Source: an uncultured Lachnospiraceae bacterium (GTDB lineage Bacteria; Bacillota; Clostridia; Lachnospirales; Lachnospiraceae). Taken from it: a stretch of DNA of 31,038 nt. The notes below the pieces were generated by a model that was not told where the DNA came from, made no database searches, and saw only the letters and a list, made by a program, of their open reading frames with translations. How positions within the stretch are numbered: the first letter of the stretch is position 1; the number at the start of each line of letters is the position of its first letter. The translations under genes and the position numbers were made by a program. The stretch spans positions 18,599 to 49,636 of the forward strand of contig CAJUNP010000022.1 of NCBI GenBank assembly GCA_910587935.1. Direction: 5' to 3'. This document shows positions 24,936 to 31,038 of this stretch, in pieces.

Positions 24936-25094
24936 TGTCATATAGATACAATTTCCTATCTACTGCATGTCTAATCGGGAATCATATCGATACCGGCCGT
25001 ATTTGGAATTTTATCATGTTTTCTTTCCATAATCCCTCCTTATTCATTCTCATCTCGTACCTTTTCAGAATCCTCCCTTATCTGTCATATAGAT
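24936..25094. repeat. Two copies of a 12-bp direct repeat
   Basis: TGTCATATAGAT occurs at 24936-24947 and again at 25083-25094, in the same orientation, 147 bp apart and flanking the possible small ORF. The rest of the roughly 280-nt gap between the glycoside hydrolase stop (25106) and the miaB start holds only this repeat, the small ORF and the hairpin. The repeat might mark a regulatory site or an old insertion, or be chance. Confidence 0.4.
24971..25030 (-). CDS. Possible 19-residue small ORF
   Basis: An ATG at 25028-25030 with AAGGAGG a few bases upstream opens a 20-codon frame including the stop (MERKHDKIPNTAGIDMIPD). The ribosome site is as good as those of the real genes here. The peptide is hydrophilic, has no recognised motif, and could be a leader peptide, a remnant or chance. 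It lies between the glycoside hydrolase stop and the hairpin ahead of miaB. Confidence 0.3.
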   Translation of the reverse strand: MERKHDKIPNTAGIDMIPD

Positions 25095-25105
25095 TTAAAG
25101 CGATG

Positions 25106-26359
25106 TCATTCATTATTACAATCTGCTGCGGGCAATAACCCATCCTGTACATACCGGTTCGAAGCGTTCCACAAAAGCCATTCCGTATAACCTGCGTCAT
25201 AAACAGCCTGAATCTGCTCCCGGATCTGTTCTCCCTCATAGGGAATGTGACCGTTTACCCAGACGGCAGTAAACGCCTGCAGCCAGGGACGTACCGCAGC
25301 CCTTGCACCCTCCAATTCCACTACGGAATCCTGCATGGCGGCAAGTACCGCCGGGTAAGGCTGTGCATCCGGCACTTTTAAACCAAAAACGCCGTCTGCA
25401 TAGTGGGAAGGATATACCATGGGACTGACCACATCTACGATCGACGCAATCTTGCCATAATCTTGTCCCACCGTTTCCACATCCGTTTTACTGCCGATAA
25501 TGGTTCCGAAAACATCTGCGCTTACAATAAGCCGTTCTTTATGTAACTCTTCCGCCGCATACGCCAGAAACCCGCAAATCGCCTGCTCTCTCGTATACTC
25601 CGCCGCCTCCGGGCCGTAATCCGCCGCATCGGCATCCGCACCAATTGGAAAACGCACATAGTCAAACTGAATTTCGTCAAATCCAAGTTCACCCGCCTGT
25701 TTTGCAATTTTAACCAGGTATTCCCAGACACCTCTTTTGTAAGGATTAACCCAGGCCAGTCCATTGGCGTCCGTAACAGGCGTTCCGTCTGGTCTGGTCA
25801 GGGCAAGTTCCGGCATACCGGATGCCAGAATCGGATCTTTAAAACAGGGAATCCTTGCAATGGTATATATACCATGTTCTTTCAGCTTTGCCATAAAAGA
25901 AGGCATGTCCTGAATATAACCGACGCAGGCGCCCATATCCAGCGCTTCCTTCAAGTCCATCTTAAAGGTAAGCTCGCCCTGGTCATTTTTTACATCGACT
26001 ACCATGGCGTTTAATTCCGTTTCATCTACAAGCGCCAGAAGATTGTCGAAAGAAGCGCTTCCGGCCATCGGTCCCGTTATGTAAATTCCGCGCACTTCGG
26101 GACGCTGCGTCAGAAATCGCGACGCTTCTTCCGCATCCCGCAGGTCTTTTTGTTCCAGACACAGTTTGACGCCCGTCTGGCTTCCTTTGATTATATTTTC
26201 TACAGGCGCCTGTTCTGCAGCCGGATTTTTCTTTTCCTTTGCATACCGGTTAGAGAAAAAGCCGGCGGCCATACCTGCAAGCAAAAGAAAAAACAGGACA
26301 GGAATCAGGAAAAGCTTTTTATGGTTTCTCCTTCTTCTGCCCCGTCTTCTTCGTCTCAT
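25106..26359 (-). CDS. Membrane-anchored putative glycoside hydrolase (DUF4015)
   Basis: A 417-residue protein with an extremely basic N-terminus (ten Arg in the first twelve residues), one membrane segment (about 15-33, LFLIPVLFFLLLAGMAAGF) and an extracytoplasmic TIM-barrel-like domain. The latter has EVRGIYITGPMAGS, LNAMVVDVKNDQGELTF, IYTIARIPCFKDPILA, GFDEIQFDYVRFP and VDVVSPMVYPSHY, signatures of the putative glycoside hydrolase family DUF4015. The acidic residues in DEIQFDYVRFP are candidate catalytic residues. Substrate unknown; a surface glycan or wall polymer is a guess. The start has AAGGA 7 nt upstream, and only 2 nt separate it from the pepT stop codon, so coupling is likely. Confidence 0.85.
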   Translation of the reverse strand: MRRRRRGRRRRNHKKLFLIPVLFFLLLAGMAAGFFSNRYAKEKKNPAAEQAPVENIIKGSQTGVKLCLEQKDLRDAEEASRFLTQRPEVRGIYITGPMAGSASFDNLLALVDETELNAMVVDVKNDQGELTFKMDLKEALDMGACVGYIQDMPSFMAKLKEHGIYTIARIPCFKDPILASGMPELALTRPDGTPVTDANGLAWVNPYKRGVWEYLVKIAKQAGELGFDEIQFDYVRFPIGADADAADYGPEAAEYTREQAICGFLAYAAEELHKERLIVSADVFGTIIGSKTDVETVGQDYGKIASIVDVVSPMVYPSHYADGVFGLKVPDAQPYPAVLAAMQDSVVELEGARAAVRPWLQAFTAVWVNGHIPYEGEQIREQIQAVYDAGYTEWLLWNASNRYVQDGLLPAADCNNE

Positions 26360-26361
26360 TG

Positions 26362-27597
26362 TTAATTCCTTCCTCTTCCATATCGCTCTGCCAGTTTAAC
26401 CAAAAGCTTTGTAATCAGTTCCATGGATTCCACACAGATATACTCATGTTTACCATGAAAATTATGTCCGCCGGTACAAAGATTGGGACACGGCAGCCCC
26501 ATAAAGGAAAGCCTTGCGCCGTCCGTACCGCCCCGTATGGGCTGAATCAGGGGCGTAATCTCCAATTCTTTCATAGCGGCTTCTGCATTTTCAATCAGGT
26601 GGAAATGCGGCAGAATCACTTCTTTCATATTGTAATAAGAATCCCGCATCTGCACTTCAAAAATACCTGCATCGTATTTCTTATTCAAAAAATCAGCCGT
26701 ATCCGTAAACAGTTTCTTTTTTTTCTCAAATTTATCCCGGTCGTGGTCGCGGATAATATAGTCCACCTCCACTTTTTCCACATTTCCGGAAATAGAATCG
26801 GCATGAAAAAATCCTTCGTATTTTTCCGTATACATGGGGTTTTCCTGTACCGGAAGAAGGCTCTGAAATTCCTGCGCCAGTAAGACGGCGTTTAGCATTT
26901 TGTTTTTTGCCTCGCCCGGATGTACGCTTCTTCCATACACCAAAAGCTTTGCGCCGGCCGCGTTAAAGTTTTCATATTCCAGTTCACCGATTGCGCCGCC
27001 GTCTACGGTATAAGCAAAGTCGGCCCCGAACCTGTCCACATCAAAATGATCCGCGCCCTGTCCGATTTCTTCGTCCGGTGTGAAGCCGATTCGGATCGTA
27101 CCGTGGGGGATCTGGGGATTTGACAGCAGATACTCAGCCATAGTCATAATTTCCGCAATACCGGCCTTATCGTCCGCCCCAAGCAGGGTTTTTCCATCCG
27201 TTACCACCAGACTTTTTCCTTTATAATTCTGCAATTCAGGGAAATCGGAAACACGGCTTACAACCTGTCCTTCCTTATCCAGCAAAATATCGCTTCCGTC
27301 ATAATTTTCAAGAACTCTGGGATGAACGTTCTTTCCGCTGACGGCCGGAGCCGTATCCATATGGGCAATAAAACCAAGTACCGGTCCGTTTTCCGTATTT
27401 CCGGGAACGGAAGCATACAAATAGCAATGCTCTTCATCCAAAAATATATCTTCGGCTCCCAAAGCCTGAAGTTCTTTTAACAATTCTTTTGCAAAAGCCA
27501 GCTGCCCCGGAGTGCTGGGTGTCTTTCCCGCGCTGTCCTCACAGGACTGGGTATCATACGTAACATATTTTAAGAGTCTGTCCAAAACCGTCGCCAT
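26362..27597 (-). CDS. pepT: Peptidase T (tripeptide aminopeptidase)
   Basis: Cytosolic zinc M20-family exopeptidase that removes N-terminal residues from tripeptides. Zinc-site segments are visible: FIAHMDTAPA (His79, Asp81), LLGADDKAGIAE (bridging Asp142), FTPDEEIGQGA (Glu176 catalytic, Glu177 ligand) and YTVDGGAIGELEYE (Asp199). A late CTGGHNFHGKHEYI should give the last histidine. The start is set at 27595-27597 (MATVLDRLL, 411 aa) because GGAGG lies 9 nt upstream and family length is about 408; a 60-codon upstream extension runs into the end of degV and is not credible. It follows degV by 19 nt. Confidence 0.95.
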   Translation of the reverse strand: MATVLDRLLKYVTYDTQSCEDSAGKTPSTPGQLAFAKELLKELQALGAEDIFLDEEHCYLYASVPGNTENGPVLGFIAHMDTAPAVSGKNVHPRVLENYDGSDILLDKEGQVVSRVSDFPELQNYKGKSLVVTDGKTLLGADDKAGIAEIMTMAEYLLSNPQIPHGTIRIGFTPDEEIGQGADHFDVDRFGADFAYTVDGGAIGELEYENFNAAGAKLLVYGRSVHPGEAKNKMLNAVLLAQEFQSLLPVQENPMYTEKYEGFFHADSISGNVEKVEVDYIIRDHDRDKFEKKKKLFTDTADFLNKKYDAGIFEVQMRDSYYNMKEVILPHFHLIENAEAAMKELEITPLIQPIRGGTDGARLSFMGLPCPNLCTGGHNFHGKHEYICVESMELITKLLVKLAERYGRGRN

Positions 27598-27616
27598 AAT
27601 ATGAATCCTCCATAAT

Positions 27617-28474
27617 TCAGACATTTTCAGCAAGAAATCCGATTCCCAGCGCATTGGGACCCGTATGGGCGCCAATAGTGGGATTAATGGGAATAATATG
27701 CCGTATGGGAATTCCGGTCTCATCTTCAATGCGAACCGCAAACTCTCTCGCCGCTTCTTCATTTTTCGTATATACAACCGCCAGATACCGGGAATCCGGT
27801 TTTCTTTCTTTGAATGCCTCCAGTAAATCGGTAACCGCTTTTTTACGGGTGCGGCTTTTTCTCAAAACACAGATTTTGCCCTCGTTCAGATAAAGAATCG
27901 GCTTAATATCCAGAAGCGTTCCGACCGCGCCGCCAAAAGCGCTTAATCTCCCGCCTCTCACAAGGTATTTTAAGTCGTCAACCACAAACATAGCCTGAAA
28001 CCGGGTCTTTACCTCTTCAATACGCTTTACGATCTCTCCGGCTTCCACGCCTTCTTTTTGGAGGTCTCTCGCCATATAAACCATCATTCCGGCTCCCGCG
28101 GATGCGTTCAGAGAATCGATGACATATATTTTACGCTCCCGGTATACTTCCAGCAGTTCTTCGGAAACGGTTACGACCGTACCGTAGCTCCCGCTTAATT
28201 CGGAGGAAAACATAATACATAAAATATCCCTGCCGTTTTCCAGTTCTTTTTCAAACAATTCTTTTACCCTGGCCGGATTGCAGCCCATGGATAAAGATTT
28301 TTCTCCCTTTTCAAGACGGTCATAAAAGGCCTCCGCCGTAAGCGTTATTTCGTCTCCGTAAATGATTCCGTCGTCAAAATGGTAATATTGGGGAAGTATC
28401 ACGATGTTTTCTTTTTCCGCATAAGCCGGAAATACATCGGTGTTCACATCTGTCATAATTGTAAATTCGTTCAT
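27617..28474 (-). CDS. DegV family fatty-acid-binding protein
   Basis: DegV proteins bind a fatty acid and, in some Firmicutes, act as FakB subunits that present it to the kinase FakA for phosphorylation. The 285-residue product has the two-lobe DegV pattern: FTIMTDVNTDVFP, SMGCNPARVKELFEKEL, CIMFSSELSGSYGTV, VIDSLNASAGAGMMVYMA and LKYLVRGGRLS-type strands. The first loop has TDVN where relatives usually have TDS, so ligand contacts may differ. The ATG at 28472-28474 has GGAG 9 nt upstream; a longer frame enters the repeats and is not credible. No fakA is in the window. It starts the degV-pepT-glycoside hydrolase group. Confidence 0.92.
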   Translation of the reverse strand: MNEFTIMTDVNTDVFPAYAEKENIVILPQYYHFDDGIIYGDEITLTAEAFYDRLEKGEKSLSMGCNPARVKELFEKELENGRDILCIMFSSELSGSYGTVVTVSEELLEVYRERKIYVIDSLNASAGAGMMVYMARDLQKEGVEAGEIVKRIEEVKTRFQAMFVVDDLKYLVRGGRLSAFGGAVGTLLDIKPILYLNEGKICVLRKSRTRKKAVTDLLEAFKERKPDSRYLAVVYTKNEEAAREFAVRIEDETGIPIRHIIPINPTIGAHTGPNALGIGFLAENV

Positions 28475-28501
28475 TGATTCACGCTCCAAGTTTACTCTGC
28501 T

Positions 28502-28618
28502 TTTAGTCCGCAGTGCACGTTCGGGAATTAATTCCCTCACTCACGGGCTTCGCCCTATGAAAAATGCCATGAATAAATTCGTCTGCAAGCAGCCGATTTA
28601 TTCCTGTCATTTTTCACC
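28502..28618. repeat. 117-bp palindromic repeat, copy 1
   Basis: First of two abutting direct repeats ahead of degV, nearly identical to copy 2 (four differences by eye). It contains the palindrome GGGAATTAATTCCC at 28523-28536, the mini-hairpin GGGCTTCGCCC at 28545-28555, and a 59-nt imperfect hairpin at 28558-28616. The latter has a 9-bp outer stem (TGAAAAATG / CATTTTTCA) and an inner 8-bp stem (GAATAAAT / ATTTATTC). No stable coding capacity is supported. The period is a multiple of three, so a plus-strand frame stays open through both copies. Confidence 0.85.
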
Positions 28619-28735
28619 TTTAGTCCGCAGTGCACGTTCGGGAATAAATTCCCTCACTCACGGGCTTCGCCCTATGAAAAATGTCATGAATAAATTCGTC
28701 TGCAAGCAGCCGATTTATTCTTGCCATTTTTCGCA
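28619..28735. repeat. 117-bp palindromic repeat, copy 2
   Basis: Second copy, with the same palindromes at 28640-28653, 28662-28672 and 28675-28733. Seven-base terminal inverted repeats bound it: GCAGTGC at 28627-28633 and GCACTGC at 28733-28739, giving a 113-bp unit that resembles a small non-coding palindromic element. Copy 1 keeps only the left GCAGTGC (28510-28516); its right end runs straight into copy 2. I recall similar units in other Lachnospiraceae genomes but could not check. Confidence 0.8.
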
Positions 28736-28756
28736 CTGCTCATTGCCTGCGTGTAC

Positions 28757-28765
28757 ATTATAACA
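28757..28765 (-). promoter_or_regulatory. Extended -10 promoter upstream of degV
   Basis: Reading leftward, TGTTATAAT gives a perfect -10 (TATAAT, 28757-28762) with the TG of an extended -10. No good -35 is found 17 nt upstream. Transcription starting near 28750 would run through both 117-bp repeats, giving degV a leader of about 275 nt. The rest of the 28475-28888 gap holds the repeats and the terminator, with no gene. Confidence 0.5.
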
Positions 28766-28814
28766 TAATTTATTGTTTTTGGGGTAGTATTTTTGTGTGT
28801 TAGGAAAATCTTTA

Positions 28815-28864
28815 GAAAAAGGCCGGAAAGATGCTTTTTAATATCATAACATTCTTTCCGGTCT
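28815..28864 (-). terminator. Rho-independent terminator after the chemotaxis receptor
   Basis: Reading leftward, CCGGAAAGA pairs perfectly with TCTTTCCGG around a 21-nt loop, followed by CC and five T residues. It lies 24 nt past the receptor stop codon and cleanly separates it from the degV unit. Confidence 0.8.
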
Positions 28865-28888
28865 TTATTCATGCTTTATAAATTGTCC

Positions 28889-31038
28889 TTATGAATTCAG
28901 GTCTTCCTGTTCTTCTTCTAAATCTGTTAAATCGGATACTTCGTCAACCGTTTCGGCCTCTTCCTGAAAAACTTCAGGATCAGGGGTTTCCTGAGTAACA
29001 TCCCTGTCTGCAGCGCTCTCTTCCGCTTCTGCCGTTTCCTCTTCCGGTACAACGGCAGAAGGTTCCTCAGTCACTGCAATTACTTCGGATTCTTCTTCGT
29101 CCTCAAGTACCTGGAAACGGTTGATGGATTCTTCCAGTCTCCTTGCAAGCTTTTCTAGCTGTTCATCCTGCTTCTTCAGGATAAAGGAGTTGCCCATAAC
29201 CGTTTCGGCGTTCTGCGCAACCTGTGCGGTTCCTGCCGCGCCGTCTGCCGTGGCCGATTTCAAATCGCTGAACGCGGAAGAAATCAGGTTGATCTCTTCG
29301 CTGATCATACCGGCAATCTTAAAGAATTCATCCAGTATTTCTTTCATATGTACGGCGTCGCCGTTATACTGTTCACTCGTCTCGACCAGCTTTTTATACG
29401 TATCGCGCAGTCCCGTATCCATAAATTTCAATACGTCGTTGGCGCAGTCGCATAAATTACCTACGCTCTTATTTACATTACCTGCAATCTTCTGAATCTG
29501 TACGGCCGTCTGCTGGGATGTATCCGCCAGCTTGCGGATCTCATCGGCCACCACCGAGAAGCCTCTTCCTGCTGCGCCTGCCCTTGCCGCTTCGATGGAC
29601 GCGTTCAGAGACAGAAGGTTGGTCTGTTCCGCAATATTTAAAATCGCATCGGTCAGCTTGTCAATCTGCTCTACCTGCTTGGATTCCTCAATGGCAAGTC
29701 CCAGCTTCTTCTTGGTATTTTCAATCATCAGATCGGTATTTCTGGAGGAAGCCTGGGATTCTTCGTTTAATCTTCCCGCACGGACCGTAATATCCTGAAT
29801 AGCCGCATTTCCTTCCAGATTCTTCTTTTCCATCACGGAAACGTAATCTTCCATACGTGTGGCAGCTTCACTCAAATTATCTGCCGTGGCCGCCGTTTCT
29901 TCCATACTGGATGCCAGTTCCTGGGATACGGCCGAAATGTTGGATACCTGATCCGTAAGTTCTTCGATTACATTGCCCAGTTCCACAACGGACTGGCTGA
30001 CTTCCGTATTGCCTTCCAAAATTGTATGAATAACATCCTTCATGGAATGTTGCACAACATCGATGGACTTGGACAGTCTTCCCAGCTCATTTCTCTTTTT
30101 GCCGTACTTTTTATGTTTTTTTCCGGTAAAATCGCCTTCCTGCATCTGATCCAAATCTTTTACCATAGCAACGATGGGACGGGAAATATCTTTTCCCACC
30201 AGAAAAGCAATGACGGCTGCAAGTATTACAAAAATAATAATTGCCGCATACATAACGCGGGTAATGTTGTCAAGTCCTGCCGTTACTTCCGCTTTCGGCG
30301 CAATAATGGCTACGACTGCGCCGGTGGAAAGGGTGGAATAAGCGACATAACAGTCTTCTCCTTTGGCGTTTTTCATAGCCAAAAATCCTTCGGGACTCTC
30401 TTCGACAGCTGCCTTTAATTCCGTATAACCTACGGATTCCAGCGAATCCGCAGAGGTAAATTCCGGATCGATCAGGAAATTCTGTTCGGGGCTTAACATT
30501 ATTGCATAGCCGGTTTTATATACTTCCAATTCGTTTAGCATGGTGCGGATATTGTCAAACGGAACGTCCATACCGATCACAATCTGCAGTTTCCCGCTCA
30601 TATATACAGGAGTCGCATACGTAATACATTCGCCGTCCATGTCTTCGTAACTTTGAGGGTCCAGCCATACGGAGTCTTTCGCCTCTTCCGCCGCGTAAAA
30701 GAATTCAAATCTCTGGGTCCGGTCCAGATAATCCTGATAAAACTCCTTCTTATCAATCAGTACCGTATTCTTATTTTTTACCCAGGTGGCATAACAGGTC
30801 TCAAACAGCTTGGGATTATAGTAAGCGTATATGCTGTCCATATCCAGTTTTTTTGCAAGATTAATCATGTAAAACCGGATCTCCGTCATATATTCGCTGA
30901 CATAATCCGGGTCATACGCGCTCTTGCCGTTAAACGTATTAAATATGTACTGATACATGCCTTCCACAATATTCTGATATTTGATGATTAGGTAGTCAAA
31001 AGGGGATTTGTATTTTATCCTTTTTACGATGGGAACTT
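28889..31038 (-). CDS. Methyl-accepting chemotaxis protein, N-terminus beyond the right edge
   Basis: Transmembrane receptor that senses a ligand outside and controls CheA and flagellar rotation. 715 residues are visible and the frame is open to the edge without a stop, so the gene starts outside the window. The extracytoplasmic part looks like a dCache domain (SVWLDPQSYEDMDGECITY, IVIGMDVPFDNIRTML). A membrane segment lies at about 261-280, a HAMP domain at about 281-338, and the signalling hairpin tip EQTNLLSLNASIEAARAG at about 470-487. The last 71 residues form an acidic tail, close to half Glu and Asp, with no CheR/CheB pentapeptide. The first membrane segment is presumably off the edge. 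No chemotaxis operon gene is adjacent, so ligand and partners are unknown. Confidence 0.93.
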   Translation of the reverse strand, partial: VPIVKRIKYKSPFDYLIIKYQNIVEGMYQYIFNTFNGKSAYDPDYVSEYMTEIRFYMINLAKKLDMDSIYAYYNPKLFETCYATWVKNKNTVLIDKKEFYQDYLDRTQRFEFFYAAEEAKDSVWLDPQSYEDMDGECITYATPVYMSGKLQIVIGMDVPFDNIRTMLNELEVYKTGYAIMLSPEQNFLIDPEFTSADSLESVGYTELKAAVEESPEGFLAMKNAKGEDCYVAYSTLSTGAVVAIIAPKAEVTAGLDNITRVMYAAIIIFVILAAVIAFLVGKDISRPIVAMVKDLDQMQEGDFTGKKHKKYGKKRNELGRLSKSIDVVQHSMKDVIHTILEGNTEVSQSVVELGNVIEELTDQVSNISAVSQELASSMEETAATADNLSEAATRMEDYVSVMEKKNLEGNAAIQDITVRAGRLNEESQASSRNTDLMIENTKKKLGLAIEESKQVEQIDKLTDAILNIAEQTNLLSLNASIEAARAGAAGRGFSVVADEIRKLADTSQQTAVQIQKIAGNVNKSVGNLCDCANDVLKFMDTGLRDTYKKLVETSEQYNGDAVHMKEILDEFFKIAGMISEEINLISSAFSDLKSATADGAAGTAQVAQNAETVMGNSFILKKQDEQLEKLARRLEESINRFQVLEDEEESEVIAVTEEPSAVVPEEETAEAEESAADRDVTQETPDPEVFQEEAETVDEVSDLTDLEEEQEDLNS

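Noticed and set aside
24926..25138. A 70-residue plus-strand frame in the miaB upstream gap
   Set aside because: No ribosome site, and it overlaps the end of the glycoside hydrolase; composition reflects AT-rich non-coding DNA.
27598..27777. A 60-codon upstream extension of pepT
   Set aside because: It runs through the end of degV, lacks a ribosome site and exceeds family length; ATG at 27597 has GGAGG.
28502..28735. A CRISPR array
   Set aside because: Only two abutting 117-bp units with no spacers and no cas genes.
28440..28763. A plus-strand frame encoding two 39-residue repeats
   Set aside because: It is open only because the 117-bp repeat is a multiple of three; it has no ribosome site, covers the palindromes, and overlaps the degV start. 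Similar short 'proteins' are probably annotation artefacts of this repeat.

Overview
This looks like chromosomal core DNA from a low-to-moderate-GC, Gram-positive anaerobe of the Clostridia, most like Lachnospiraceae. That is inferred from gene content and order: radC-mreBCD-mrdA-minCDE-rodA-mgsA-dac, mutS-mutL-miaA-ynbB, an HlyD-like gene beside yggS-sepF, and DUF4321. No database search was possible. Every gene I accept is on the minus strand, so transcription runs from right to left. No rRNA, tRNA, CRISPR array, insertion sequence or prophage gene was seen.

Left part (1-5,580): a partial rluD-type pseudouridine synthase, lspA and aroB form one group. A hairpin terminator separates them from an upstream group of an HlyD-like membrane protein, yggS and sepF. 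A strong terminator and a good sigma-A-type promoter bracket a small uncharacterised P-loop protein.

Middle (5,584-16,280): a long, closely spaced run for cell shape, division and wall building. In transcription order it is DUF4321, radC, mreB, mreC, mreD, mrdA (PBP2), minC, minD, minE, rodA, mgsA and a lipoprotein-like D,D-carboxypeptidase. MreBCD, PBP2 and RodA make the elongation machinery, MinCDE places the septum, and the carboxypeptidase trims peptidoglycan stems. PBP2 is unusually long (968 aa) because of an insertion of about 250 residues before its transpeptidase domain. MgsA has Glu where the well-studied enzymes have a catalytic Asp.

Right-middle (16,393-24,850): mutS, mutL, miaA and ynbB follow a clear promoter whose spacer holds a short palindrome. 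miaB lies just upstream. Mismatch repair therefore sits between the two enzymes that build ms2i6A37 on tRNA.

Right end (24,850-31,038): a non-coding stretch with a hairpin, a possible 19-codon ORF and a 12-bp direct repeat precedes miaB. Then come a membrane-anchored DUF4015-type glycoside hydrolase, peptidase T and a DegV protein. Upstream of degV are two tandem 117-bp repeats rich in inverted repeats, an extended -10 promoter, and the terminator of a chemotaxis receptor that runs off the right edge.

Most of the window is ordinary housekeeping DNA. I found no convincing new multi-gene system. The best leads are the tandem palindromic repeat that seems to lie in the degV leader, the structured region before miaB, the PBP2 insertion, the MgsA substitution, and the two uncharacterised proteins near sepF.
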